DNA of 64,000 nucleotides, from the NCBI GenBank assembly GCA_024692905.1, contig JAILLY010000062.1:1-64000 (forward strand), given 5' to 3'. Position 1 is the stretch's first letter, and each line of letters opens with the position of its first letter. A program made the translations under genes and the position numbers. The stretch is from Lachnospiraceae bacterium (GTDB lineage: Bacteria > Bacillota > Clostridia > Lachnospirales > Lachnospiraceae). The notes beneath the pieces are model-generated. The model searched no databases. It was not told where the DNA came from and saw only the letters and a list, made by a program, of their open reading frames with translations. Below, in pieces: positions 51,113 to 59,843 of this stretch.

Positions 51113-52519
51113 TCACTTACCTTTACCTGTATCGGGTATGAACTCTGCTGCTTCGGTAACGTTCCTGACGATGCCGGTCGGTCCCGCATCACACAGTTTC
51201 CTGCAGGCATCACATTTTAATTCACCTATGAATATCGTGTTCACTCCGGCTGCCTGACCCGCGACTATATCTGTAAAAGAATCACCCACCATGAACGAAT
51301 TATCGTAATCGATATTGTAGATGTCCCCCGGTTTAAGCAAAAGTCCGGGCTTTGGTTTCCTGCAGTCGCATTTCTTTATAAGGAATCCTTCCTTTGTGTT
51401 CTCACAGACCGACGGATAATGCGGACACATAAATACGCCGTCGATATCCGCTCCCTGTCCGGCCATCTGTTCAACAAACATCGTGTTTATATCATACAAT
51501 GTCTTTAATTTGCATTTTCCTTTGGCGGCTCCCGGCTGGTTCGTTGCAAGGAATACGTAATATCCTTTTTCCTTCATGATCTTTATTGCTTTTGCCGCTT
51601 CCGGAAATGCCTTAAACTGTTCGACCTTCTGGGGTGAGTCCATCTGTTCGGCATCCTCGTTGAACACTATCTCGTTAAGCACTCCGTCCCTGTCAAGGAA
51701 CACTGCGGGATGCATCTCGTTGAACCTGTACTTTACATATCCCTTAAACTCATTAAGCGCACCGGGACTTCCTATCTCGTAGAAACGTTTTGTGACTATG
51801 TGTGCCGCTATTTTTTTATCAAGGCTTAACCTGTTCTGGATGAGGGCTATGTCAAATTTTATATCTGCCGGCCCACCGTTCTCTCCGGCCCCTGACTCTG
51901 CGGGGATACCGGTTATATCCTTTAAATACTCATCCTCAAAGAGTGACTTTTCATAAACACATACACCGTAATCTATATAATCCATCTCCGGCGTCATGTT
52001 CATCTTGTCGTACAGTTTTATTTCCGTTCCGTCCATGACGACATTGCTCTTGTCAAAACGGTTGCCGTTCTTAAGTACGGTCATGAGTGCACGCATGCCG
52101 CGTGACTTACCCTCGAAATACCGGTACAGTGTTTCCTCATAATCTATATCCATAAAAGAGTCACCGTACATAAGGAGAAAGTCATCCTCCAAAAGACCGT
52201 ATGCCCTCCTTACCGCACCGCCGGTACCGAGCAGTTCCTTCCCGTCGTAGCAGTAGGTAACGGATATCCCGAGCCTGCTGCCGTCGCCGTAATACTCCTC
52301 GATCATCTCGGCACGGTAGCCTATAAGGAACAGGAATTTCCTGAAACCGTGATGCATAAGGAGCTTGAGCGAATAATCAAAGAACGGCCTTCCTTCAACA
52401 TCGACAAGCGGTTTCGGACACTCCTTCGTGTATTCCTTTAACCTTGTGCCGAGTCCTCCCATCAGGACTACAACCTGCATATCCGCGGGTTCTTTTATGT
52501 AAAAACTTCCCTCTGACAA
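51113..52519 (-). CDS. Fused sugar nucleotidyltransferase (HddC-like) and HAD phosphatase (GmhB-like)
   Basis: A 468-residue two-domain enzyme. Residues about 12-260 are a nucleotidyltransferase with VVVLMGGLGTRLKEYTKECPKPLV. Residues about 268-455 are a HAD-IIIA phosphatase with the nucleophile motif FLDRDGVLNE, LATNQPGAAKG and the GmhB zinc loop CPHYPSVCENTK...CDCRKPKPG. In the GDP-heptose route GmhB removes the 7-phosphate and HddC adds GMP, so the two consecutive steps are fused. The start is a TTG at 52519 after GAGG; an ATG at 52480 is possible. Confidence 0.85.
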   Translation of the reverse strand: MSEGSFYIKEPADMQVVVLMGGLGTRLKEYTKECPKPLVDVEGRPFFDYSLKLLMHHGFRKFLFLIGYRAEMIEEYYGDGSRLGISVTYCYDGKELLGTGGAVRRAYGLLEDDFLLMYGDSFMDIDYEETLYRYFEGKSRGMRALMTVLKNGNRFDKSNVVMDGTEIKLYDKMNMTPEMDYIDYGVCVYEKSLFEDEYLKDITGIPAESGAGENGGPADIKFDIALIQNRLSLDKKIAAHIVTKRFYEIGSPGALNEFKGYVKYRFNEMHPAVFLDRDGVLNEIVFNEDAEQMDSPQKVEQFKAFPEAAKAIKIMKEKGYYVFLATNQPGAAKGKCKLKTLYDINTMFVEQMAGQGADIDGVFMCPHYPSVCENTKEGFLIKKCDCRKPKPGLLLKPGDIYNIDYDNSFMVGDSFTDIVAGQAAGVNTIFIGELKCDACRKLCDAGPTGIVRNVTEAAEFIPDTGKGK

Positions 52520-53494
52520 TTATAATACCCTCGATCCTTCCATCTCAAAGCGGAACCTTACTTCTTCCATTCCGGTATCCTTCATCGCTTCGCGCAGCTT
52601 CCTCTTGTCATCACAGTAGAACATTAAGAATCCGCCGCCGCCTGCTCCGATCATCTTTCCGCCTCTGGCTCCGTTCTTGAGCGCCAGTTCATACCATTCA
52701 TCTATCTGCGGATTGCTCATTCCCCCCGAGCGTTTCTTCTTATACTCCCAATGCACGTTCATGATATCGGCGAATGCATTAAGGTCACCCTTCTCAAACG
52801 CAGCCTTGCTCTGGTATCCCAAATCCTTGACAAAATCAAGATTCTTCAACATGTCCGAATTCTTGCTCTTGCTCTTATCATCCTGCTCTTTAAGGATGCT
52901 CCCGGCAGAACGGGAGAATCCGGTAAAGTAAAGGATGAGATTATCCTCAAGATCAAACAGGGTTTCCCTTGAGATATTAAGAGGATCGACCCATACATAT
53001 CCGTCCTTATGGAAGTTCATGCAGGTGATGCCGCCGTATGCCGCTATATACTGGTCCTGTTTGCCGATAGGCTCTTTAAGACGGTTCATCTCGATCTCAC
53101 ATGCTTCTTCGGCGAGCGTACGCGTGCTCACGATATTGCCCTGCATCGTATGAAGAGCGCGAAGGAGCGCAGTCGTGAAACTGCTCGACGAACCGAGTCC
53201 GGTTCCCGCAGGTATGTCTGCCATGGAGCATATCTCGATATTGTCATCCTTCCAGTCAAGGAGCTTAAGTGCTTCCCTTATGATCGGGTGCTGTATCTCA
53301 TCGATCTCCTTAACGTGTTCGAACTTGGAATACTTGAGAATATATCCCTTTTCAAAAGTCTCATGCAGGGTTATATACACATACTTGTCGATTGCTGCCG
53401 ATATAAGGAATCCCTCTCTTTGCTGGTAATAAGAAGGAAGGTCTGTTCCTCCTCCTCCGAGCGAGATCCGAAGCGGGCTGCGTGCTACTATCAT
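52520..53494 (-). CDS. GHMP-family sugar kinase (HddA-like)
   Basis: A 324-residue GHMP kinase with the substrate loop ARSPLRISLGGGGTDLP at the start, the ATP loop PAGTGLGSSSSFTTALL near residue 107 and the C-terminal KMIGAGGGGFLMFY. HddA phosphorylates D-glycero-D-manno-heptose-7-phosphate at C1; mannose-, fucose- and heptose-type kinases are close relatives. The ATG at 53494 follows AGGAGG. It is the first gene of the operon, and a terminator hairpin lies just upstream of its ribosome binding site. Confidence 0.82.
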   Translation of the reverse strand: MIVARSPLRISLGGGGTDLPSYYQQREGFLISAAIDKYVYITLHETFEKGYILKYSKFEHVKEIDEIQHPIIREALKLLDWKDDNIEICSMADIPAGTGLGSSSSFTTALLRALHTMQGNIVSTRTLAEEACEIEMNRLKEPIGKQDQYIAAYGGITCMNFHKDGYVWVDPLNISRETLFDLEDNLILYFTGFSRSAGSILKEQDDKSKSKNSDMLKNLDFVKDLGYQSKAAFEKGDLNAFADIMNVHWEYKKKRSGGMSNPQIDEWYELALKNGARGGKMIGAGGGGFLMFYCDDKRKLREAMKDTGMEEVRFRFEMEGSRVL

Positions 53495-53514
53495 ACTGTT
53501 ATCCTCCTGTGTTA

Positions 53515-53555
53515 AATAAAAAATCCTCATTCGATCATGCAAATCAAATGAGGAT
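53515..53555 (-). terminator. Terminator abutting the kinase ribosome binding site (possible attenuator)
   Basis: A 13-bp stem with one G-U pair (53523-53535 with 53543-53555), a 7-nt loop, then six T, an A and three T on the minus strand. The T run ends about 6 nt before AGGAGG, leaving no room for a promoter after it. Confidence 0.8.
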
Positions 53556-53758
53556 AGTATCCGTTACGATTTCCCAACCACTATTTGCTCATCCTTTTCC
53601 ATTCGCACAAACGTGTATTGAATATTTAATTATATCGCCGACTGTCCTTTGATCACATCATCTTATCCTTTTCCCATCAAGATGATGTAAGCGATCATTT
53701 GGATCCATCAACATATTGAGTTTACCACATCCGTTAAGATATGGCAATAGCACACATA
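53556..53758 (-). promoter_or_regulatory. Leader region of the heptose operon
   Basis: No gene is seen. It holds a TATAAT (53629-53634) without a good -35, and a 9-bp inverted repeat (53656-53664 with 53679-53687) at the expected -35 position. The element GGAAAAGGATRAG occurs twice. It matches no riboswitch class I can recognise. Confidence 0.45.
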
Positions 53759-54718
53759 TTAATCCCTTGCCTCAAATACCCACTGGTTGGCCATGAGATA
53801 CTCGACCGTCTTAACAACGCCTTCCTCAATTGTCGCCTTGGGCTTCCATCCGAGCGAGCGAACCTTTGCGGTATCAAGGTATATGAAAGGATTATCCCCG
53901 ATCCATCCCCTTTCACCTCCGGCATAGGTAAACTCGGGCTTAACGCCGAGCTTGCCGCAGATAAAGCGTACAGAATCATTCACTTCCACGTATTCATCGG
54001 TTCCGAGGTTATAGATGTTGACCTTCTCCTTCGCATTCCTTACCACGGTAAGTATCGCTTCCATGCAGTCCTTAACATACAGATAGGATTTCTTCTGATG
54101 TCCGTCGCCGAGTATGTGAAGATGTGCCGGATCATCCTTTAATCTCTTGCAGAAATCAAATACATGACCGTGCGTATAACGTTCGCCGAGTATCGAGACA
54201 AACCTGAAGATATATGCCGTATATCCGAAACCTTCCGCATAAGCCGCAAGCAGTCCTTCACATGCGAGCTTGCTTGCTCCGTAAAGAGATGTCTGTATCG
54301 GGAAGGGCGCATCCTCCGGAGTGGGTATTACTTCAGCCTCGCCGTATACCGAACCCGTCGACGAAAAGCCTATCCTGTTTATACCGTTGGCCCTCATGGC
54401 TTCCAATACGTTAAAAGTCGCGATGGTATTCTGCTCAAGATCCTTCTTTGGATGCTCACAGCCCATACGCACATCCGCATTGGCAGCAAAATGAAATACG
54501 AATTCGCAGCCCTTCATTGCACCGGTCATCTTCTCAAGATCGAGCGTATCACCCTCAACCAGTGTAAAGCGCGGGTTCTTGAGCGCATCCTCAAGGAATT
54601 CCCTTCTTCCGGTTGAAAAATTATCGTATGCTACAACCTTGTTCTCAGGCTCACTCAAAAGCCTGTCTACCATATTTGAACCGATGAATCCGGCTCCGCC
54701 CGTAACAAAATAATTCAT
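53759..54718 (-). CDS. NAD-dependent nucleotide-sugar epimerase/dehydratase (extended SDR)
   Basis: A 319-residue extended SDR. It has TGGAGFIGSNMVDRLL at the start, HFAANADVRMG, the serine of FSSTGSVYGEAE and the YGASK catalytic pair near residue 148. The C-terminus has NIYNLGTDEYVEVNDSV. It resembles UDP-glucose 4-epimerase-like enzymes; the substrate is unknown. It lies between the GGDEF-like gene and the heptose leader, so it may act on the heptose nucleotide or on another sugar. Confidence 0.83.
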   Translation of the reverse strand: MNYFVTGGAGFIGSNMVDRLLSEPENKVVAYDNFSTGRREFLEDALKNPRFTLVEGDTLDLEKMTGAMKGCEFVFHFAANADVRMGCEHPKKDLEQNTIATFNVLEAMRANGINRIGFSSTGSVYGEAEVIPTPEDAPFPIQTSLYGASKLACEGLLAAYAEGFGYTAYIFRFVSILGERYTHGHVFDFCKRLKDDPAHLHILGDGHQKKSYLYVKDCMEAILTVVRNAKEKVNIYNLGTDEYVEVNDSVRFICGKLGVKPEFTYAGGERGWIGDNPFIYLDTAKVRSLGWKPKATIEEGVVKTVEYLMANQWVFEARD

Positions 54719-54753
54719 ATCTTCCTTCTTTCTCCCTCACCGGGATATTAAGA

Positions 54754-55644
54754 TCATATATCCTTAAGTGCCGCTTCGGTCATTTCCTTAAACCTGATGG
54801 CATCTCTCTTAAGCGACTCATTATACTGCACACATCCGAGCCTCATCTCAACCCTGATCTCGTTATTGGGTACGACACCCGAATAAAGCTCCCTGTCCGC
54901 AAACCTCTCGGTAAGCCTTTCCTCTACGAGCTTTGCGCCGGAGATATCACAGGTAAGTATGACACCGAACCCGCCTTCCGAATCGATCGAATATACCCTG
55001 TCCTCAAGACGTACGGTATCGCATACCACCTTTGAAAGCCTGACCACTACGTCCTGGAACTCGGCTTTCTTAAGTACCGTCTTCATCTCTTCGACGTACT
55101 TGGGCCTTAAGATCATAAGACAGATCTGCTTGTTGTTTCGTTCGGCATAGGATATCTGTGTCTGGATATCCATATACATGCTTCTTAAGTTATATAATCC
55201 GGTGACCGGATCCGTCATGATGAGCTCATTTATCTGCTCACTCATGACTTCGTTGGTACGTTCCTGTTCAAGCTTTGAGGAATTGATCAGTGAATACCCG
55301 AATACAATGAGTCCCGGTACTATGAGCCATCCGAGAGTCACCTTATTATCAAGCCCTCCCGATGCAAGCGATGCAACCTTTATGCCGAGAAAGATGACCG
55401 TCTGTATGGCTGCCAGGATCATTGCCGCGTTTGTGACGCGAAAAGCGGCCAGTACGGCTACCGTGAAGGTGATCGCCACCATCGTCAGGTTCTCCTTATA
55501 CAGTTCCCTGCCGCATCCTGCCATTACTATCGATGCCGCAACAAACGCACAGAAGATGATCACCGTTCCCAGATCGTATGCCGCCTTGCCCGCATATTTC
55601 TTCTTTTTTTCTGTTATGATCTTTTCCTTCTTTTCCCTTGCCAT
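54754..55644 (-). CDS. Membrane protein with degenerate GGDEF domain
   Basis: About 296 residues: a basic N-terminus, four membrane helices (about 20-130) and a GGDEF-fold domain beginning TDPVTGLYNLRSMYMDIQ. The catalytic loop that should read GGDEF is SEGGF in the aligned position (YSIDSEGGFGVIL), so diguanylate cyclase activity is unlikely; a binding or signalling role is inferred. The ATG at 55644 has GGGA upstream; an ATG at 55671 would add nine residues. Confidence 0.72.
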   Translation of the reverse strand: MAREKKEKIITEKKKKYAGKAAYDLGTVIIFCAFVAASIVMAGCGRELYKENLTMVAITFTVAVLAAFRVTNAAMILAAIQTVIFLGIKVASLASGGLDNKVTLGWLIVPGLIVFGYSLINSSKLEQERTNEVMSEQINELIMTDPVTGLYNLRSMYMDIQTQISYAERNNKQICLMILRPKYVEEMKTVLKKAEFQDVVVRLSKVVCDTVRLEDRVYSIDSEGGFGVILTCDISGAKLVEERLTERFADRELYSGVVPNNEIRVEMRLGCVQYNESLKRDAIRFKEMTEAALKDI

Positions 55645-55680
55645 TCCGACAGATCCCGTTCCCTTACGCATACGGATCGT

Positions 55681-55935
55681 TTACTTGCTGCTTAAATATT
55701 CTTCGATACCCTTGATCGCCTCATCCTCATCCTTGCCGTCCGCAGATACCGTGATGGTGTCACCTGCAGAGAGGATAAGAGTCATCATGCCCATGATACT
55801 CTTGGCATTTACCTTTTTGTCTCCCGTCTCGATGTAGATCGAGCTCTCATACCTGCTCGCGACCTGGACAAGCATCGCGATGGGCCTGGCCTCAAGGCCG
55901 TTCTCAAGCTGAATGGTGATTCCTTTCTTTTTCAT
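55681..55935 (-). CDS. Crh-like HPr paralogue (His15 replaced by Glu)
   Basis: An 84-residue HPr-fold protein. The active site, normally GLHARPA, reads GLEARPI, so the phosphorylatable histidine is glutamate, while the HprK site is intact as AKSIMGMMTLIL. Bacillus Crh has Gln at this position and lies directly after whiA, as here. It is therefore expected to be a Ser46-phosphorylated regulator, not a PTS carrier. GGGAGGAGAG precedes the ATG. Confidence 0.87.
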   Translation of the reverse strand: MKKKGITIQLENGLEARPIAMLVQVASRYESSIYIETGDKKVNAKSIMGMMTLILSAGDTITVSADGKDEDEAIKGIEEYLSSK

Positions 55936-55955
55936 AATCTCTCCTCCCGGATATA

Positions 55956-56834
55956 CTATCCTTTGTTTGCTATATCTGAAAGCTTGCGCAGCCTGTGATT
56001 AACGCCCGACTTGCCTATGGGCGGATCGCACATTTCTCCCAGTTCCTTAAGTGACGCATCCGGATATTTAAGCCTCAGATCGGCTATCTGCCTTATCCCG
56101 TAAGGCAGCTGCCTGTAATCCGGCATAGCCATTACCTTTTTTATATCATCCGTCTGTTTGACCGATGCCGTCACGGTCTTGCCTATATTGGCAGTCTCAC
56201 AGTTCACACGTCTGTTTAAGGAGTTGCGCATTTCCTTTAATATCCTTGCGTTCTCATAATCCATAAGCGCAACATGGGCTTCCATGACGCCAAGCGCATC
56301 AACGATAGCTGCGCCCTCCTTGATATATACGACATTATGATTCTTACGGATTATCTCTCCGGCCTTTATATCGAAATGCTTGAGTATATCCTTTATGACC
56401 GCGGCACTGCCGGCGTCGCGGCATACTATCTCGAAATGATAGGATTTATCGGGATCCGATACCGAACCGGCCGCAAGGAACGCTCCCCTTAAATACGCCC
56501 TCATGCAGCAGGATTTCTGTATAAGGACATCACTGTCAAGTACCTGGGAAAGCATCCGCAGTTCATCGGGTCCACCGAGCTTAAGCTTCGAACCGCTTAA
56601 GTACTGCCCTGCATCCGCATTCTTAAATATATTAAATGTTTTTACAAGCAATGTAAAGCATTTTCCCGACGTCAGTTCGTTTTCGAGCTCGATCACCGGC
56701 TCATCTTCCGTATTCCCGTCGGGTAACTTCGCTCCGCTGTATGCAATAAGCGCTGCCAGCTCGGCGAGCTGACAGTGCCTTGATGAACCTGTATGTCTGG
56801 ATAATTCTTCCTTAACTTCCTTCGCAAATGACAT
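55956..56834 (-). CDS. whiA: WhiA sporulation/cell-division regulator homologue
   Basis: A 292-residue protein with a LAGLIDADG-like N-terminal fold (RAYLRGAFLAAGSVSDPDKSYHFEIVC) and a C-terminal helix-turn-helix (LKELGEMCDPPIGKSGVNHRLRKL). In Firmicutes WhiA affects cell division and chromosome segregation. The order hprK, ROK kinase, murB, whiA, crh keeps the whiA-crh pair known from Bacillus but lacks rapZ and glmR. Confidence 0.95.
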   Translation of the reverse strand: MSFAKEVKEELSRHTGSSRHCQLAELAALIAYSGAKLPDGNTEDEPVIELENELTSGKCFTLLVKTFNIFKNADAGQYLSGSKLKLGGPDELRMLSQVLDSDVLIQKSCCMRAYLRGAFLAAGSVSDPDKSYHFEIVCRDAGSAAVIKDILKHFDIKAGEIIRKNHNVVYIKEGAAIVDALGVMEAHVALMDYENARILKEMRNSLNRRVNCETANIGKTVTASVKQTDDIKKVMAMPDYRQLPYGIRQIADLRLKYPDASLKELGEMCDPPIGKSGVNHRLRKLSDIANKG

Positions 56835-56878
56835 CCGCTACCTCTACGGAAAGACTGCCGCCAAGTTCCGGTTATGTG

Positions 56879-57793
56879 TTACTTCCATCCCAGGAAGCAT
56901 ATCTCAGGCTCCAGCTTTACATGGAACCGGTTGAATACTGTCTTCTGCGTCTCTATCATCAGTTTGAGGATATCCGTAGATGTGGCGTTTCCTTTGTTTA
57001 TTATGAATCCCGCATGTTTATCCGAGATCATCGCTCCGCCTATCGAATGACCTTTAAGTCCGGCATCCTCTATAAGCTTGCCGGCATAATGGCCTTCGGG
57101 ACGCTTGAACGTCGAGCCTGCGCTCGGATAATCAAGAGGCTGCTTGGCTGCCCTTTCGCTCTTTATGCTGTCTATCCTTCGCTGGATGGTCTCGGGATCA
57201 CCCTTCTGGAGTTCCATCTCAACCTCCAGGACGATCAGCGGCTCTTCCTTTATAAGGCTGTGCCTGTATCTGAAATTCATTTCGGATGAAGCATATTCGC
57301 ATTTCATCATATATTTAAGATCGTAAACCCTTACTATCCTTACGACCTTTACCATTTCGGACCCGTAGGCACCTGCGTTCATGGTCACGGCTCCTCCTAC
57401 CGTTCCGGGGATACCGCATGCAAATTCAAGGCCCGATAAGCTGTTCTTGTTTGCCTCTCCGCATACCTTTATGAGCGGAGCCCCTGCCTTTGCCGTTATG
57501 TTGGTGCCGAACACCGACACCTGGCCGTAATTCTTAAACAGCTGGATAACGCAGCCTCTGTAACCTGCATCGGATACGAGAAGATTGGTACCGTTACCCA
57601 TTATGAAATACTTCTCTTTCTCGGCCCTTAAGACCTTGATGCATTCGATTATCTGCTCGTCCGTCCTCGGCATGATAAATGCATCCGCAGGACCACCGGT
57701 CTTAAACGACGTATGCAGCCTCATAGGCTCATCCGTCTTGAGATCCCCCTGATACAATATGTCCTTTAATGCCTGGATCGTACTTTGTTTCAT
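56879..57793 (-). CDS. murB: UDP-N-acetylenolpyruvoylglucosamine reductase
   Basis: FAD enzyme that makes UDP-N-acetylmuramate for peptidoglycan. The 304 residues are a type II MurB with MRLHTSFKTGGPADAFIMP, the FAD loop MGNGTNLLVSD, GIPGTVGGAVTMNAGAYG and the proton-donating serine in YPSAGSTFKRP, then GLKGHSIGGAMISDKHAGFI. GGGAGGACT precedes the ATG. It lies 44 nt upstream of whiA. Confidence 0.96.
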   Translation of the reverse strand: MKQSTIQALKDILYQGDLKTDEPMRLHTSFKTGGPADAFIMPRTDEQIIECIKVLRAEKEKYFIMGNGTNLLVSDAGYRGCVIQLFKNYGQVSVFGTNITAKAGAPLIKVCGEANKNSLSGLEFACGIPGTVGGAVTMNAGAYGSEMVKVVRIVRVYDLKYMMKCEYASSEMNFRYRHSLIKEEPLIVLEVEMELQKGDPETIQRRIDSIKSERAAKQPLDYPSAGSTFKRPEGHYAGKLIEDAGLKGHSIGGAMISDKHAGFIINKGNATSTDILKLMIETQKTVFNRFHVKLEPEICFLGWK

Positions 57794-57837
57794 AGTCCTC
57801 CCACCTGTCTGTCCTGTTTTACTTAAACAATACCGTA

Positions 57838-58776
57838 CTACTCATCAAATACAAGCTTTGCGGCGCCGTATATGCCTGCATCATTTCCGAGCTTTGCAAG
57901 CACGAACTTCGCGTCGCGGCTTGCGTGGAATACATATTCCTTATAATACTTCTCAGCCTGGTCTATTATGACTTTTCCTGCCTTGGATACTCCTCCGCCG
58001 ATAACAAACACCTCGGGATTTGTGACCGCCGCGATCGCTGCAAGTCCCTTTCCTAGATATCTGCCGAATTCATCCGCTATCTCCATGGCAAGTCCGTCGC
58101 CTGCCTTGACCGCATCAAATACGGTCTTGGCACTTAATTCACCGCTCCTTAAGACGCTGTCATCACTGCATGATGCAAGCTTGCGTTTTGCAAGCCTTAC
58201 AACACCGGTTGCGGAAGCATACTGCTCAAAGCATCCCTTATTTCCGCATCCGCAGCTTTCCTTCTCATCGTCCTCAAGATGTATATGTCCGATCTCGCCG
58301 CCGGCTCCCATATGACCGGTGACTATCTTACCGTCTATTATAACGCCTCCGCCTATGCCGGTACCCAGAGTCACTACGACAAGATCCCTGTAGCCTTCAC
58401 CGCCGCCCTTCCACATCTCACCGAGTGCGGCTACGTTTGCATCGTTGCCTGCCATGACCGAAAGACCTGTGATCTGCTCAAGCTCCTGCTTTATATTGCG
58501 TACGCCCCAGCCTAAATTAACTGCCTTATGGATGACGCCGTCCTTGTCTACGGGACCGGGTGCTCCGACACCGATACCCGCGATATCCTGCGATGTAAGG
58601 TTCCTATTTGTCATCTCGTCCTTAACCGCCGATGCGATATCGCGCAGGATGTTGCTCCCGTTGTCCGAGGTATCCGTGGGGATCTCCCACTTGTTTATTA
58701 TCTCACCTTCCGGAGAGAACAGCCCCATCTTTATGGTAGTTCCGCCTATATCGGCTGCAAAACAATACCTGCCCAT
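57838..58776 (-). CDS. ROK-family glucokinase
   Basis: ATP-dependent sugar kinase of 312 residues. It has the phosphate-1 motif ADIGGTTIKMGLF, GVGAPGPVD, the catalytic GNDANVAALGEMWKGG, GTGIGGGVIIDG and the ROK zinc motif CGCGNKGCFEQYAS. The ATG at 58776 follows AGGAGG; the frame to 58917 is inside hprK. It starts one base after the hprK stop, linking glucose phosphorylation to HprK signalling. Glucose as substrate is the family default. Confidence 0.92.
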   Translation of the reverse strand: MGRYCFAADIGGTTIKMGLFSPEGEIINKWEIPTDTSDNGSNILRDIASAVKDEMTNRNLTSQDIAGIGVGAPGPVDKDGVIHKAVNLGWGVRNIKQELEQITGLSVMAGNDANVAALGEMWKGGGEGYRDLVVVTLGTGIGGGVIIDGKIVTGHMGAGGEIGHIHLEDDEKESCGCGNKGCFEQYASATGVVRLAKRKLASCSDDSVLRSGELSAKTVFDAVKAGDGLAMEIADEFGRYLGKGLAAIAAVTNPEVFVIGGGVSKAGKVIIDQAEKYYKEYVFHASRDAKFVLAKLGNDAGIYGAAKLVFDE

Positions 58777-58777
58777 C

Positions 58778-59731
58778 TCATGCCTCCTCATCAGACTCTT
58801 CGTCCTCAGAGCCCTTCTTAAGCGAACTCTGAAGCCTTGAATAAAGTTCCTGTGCGGCGTTGTAACCCATCTTCTTCTGACGGTAGTTGACCGCGGCCGA
58901 CTCACATATGATCGCAAGGTTACGGCCGGGACGTATCGGGATATTATGGCATACTACCTTATTCCCGAGATACTCGATATAATTCTCTTCAAGGCCGATC
59001 CTGTCATAATCCTTATCCTTATCCCACTCCTCAAGGCGTATTACCAGATCTATGGACTGGGTATCCTTAACACAGGATACACCAAAGAGCATCTTGACAT
59101 CCACGATCCCTATACCGCGAAGTTCAATGAGGTGCTTGGTTATATTCGGTGCCGAACCTATCAGCGTTTCCTCCGAAACCTTCCTTATCTCAACGACATC
59201 ATCCGTAACAAGACGGTGTCCCCTCTTTATAAGCTCAAGCGCGGCCTCTGACTTACCTATTCCGCTCTCACCCGTGATGAGCACACCTTCACCGTAAACA
59301 TCGACGAGTACTCCGTGCACCGAGATACAGGGTGCAAGTTCGACATTAAGCCACCTTATTATCTCTGCCATGAAATCGGAGGTCGCACGTTTGGTGACAA
59401 GGATCGGAACACCCTTCTCCCTTGCAACGTCAACGAAAACGGGATCGGGCTTTATCTCCCTGCAGAATACGAAGCACGGCGTGCTGTGCGAAAGGACATG
59501 CTCATATCTTTCCTTCTTTTCGCCCGGATTAAGGCCCTCCATATAAGTAGCCTCGACAAATCCGATTATCTGGACACGGGACGCTTCATAATGCTGGAGA
59601 TATCCGGCCAGCTGGAGTGCCGGCCTGTTTATATCGGGAATCGTTATCTTTCTGCCCTTTATATCAATATCGGGAGTGAGATTTTCAAGCTCCATTTTTT
59701 CAATTAATCTGCTTACAGCTACTGTCGACAT
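58778..59731 (-). CDS. hprK: HPr kinase/phosphorylase
   Basis: Phosphorylates and dephosphorylates Ser46 of HPr and Crh, the master signal of catabolite repression in Firmicutes. The 317 residues have an N-terminal domain, then Walker A GESGIGKS (154-161), VTDDVVEIRKV, and the HprK signature ELRGIGIVDVKMLFG with the K4 loop near 250. AAGGCGGGAATCT precedes the ATG. Two HPr-like targets lie in this window. Confidence 0.96.
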   Translation of the reverse strand: MSTVAVSRLIEKMELENLTPDIDIKGRKITIPDINRPALQLAGYLQHYEASRVQIIGFVEATYMEGLNPGEKKERYEHVLSHSTPCFVFCREIKPDPVFVDVAREKGVPILVTKRATSDFMAEIIRWLNVELAPCISVHGVLVDVYGEGVLITGESGIGKSEAALELIKRGHRLVTDDVVEIRKVSEETLIGSAPNITKHLIELRGIGIVDVKMLFGVSCVKDTQSIDLVIRLEEWDKDKDYDRIGLEENYIEYLGNKVVCHNIPIRPGRNLAIICESAAVNYRQKKMGYNAAQELYSRLQSSLKKGSEDEESDEEA

Positions 59732-59768
59732 AGATTCCCGCCTTTCGCATTGATCCTATTATCACATT

Positions 59769-59822
59769 AGTATATCATAAATGACACTTATTATCCACTT
59801 TGTGTGTCATCATTAAATTATA
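59769..59822 (-). promoter_or_regulatory. Promoter candidates for the hprK operon
   Basis: An extended -10 TGGTATAAT (TATAAT at 59817-59822) and a second -10 TATACT (59769-59774) lie before hprK; both have weak -35 matches. Between them is a GTGTCAT/ATGACAC inverted repeat that could be an operator or a weak hairpin. Confidence 0.4.
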
Positions 59823-59843
59823 CCATATCACCCTATGGATTCT

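Noticed and set aside
53556-53758. Known riboswitch or T-box in the heptose leader
   Set aside because: I looked for the T-box sequence and for c-di-GMP, c-di-AMP and guanidine consensus elements and did not find them; only a generic attenuator is supported.
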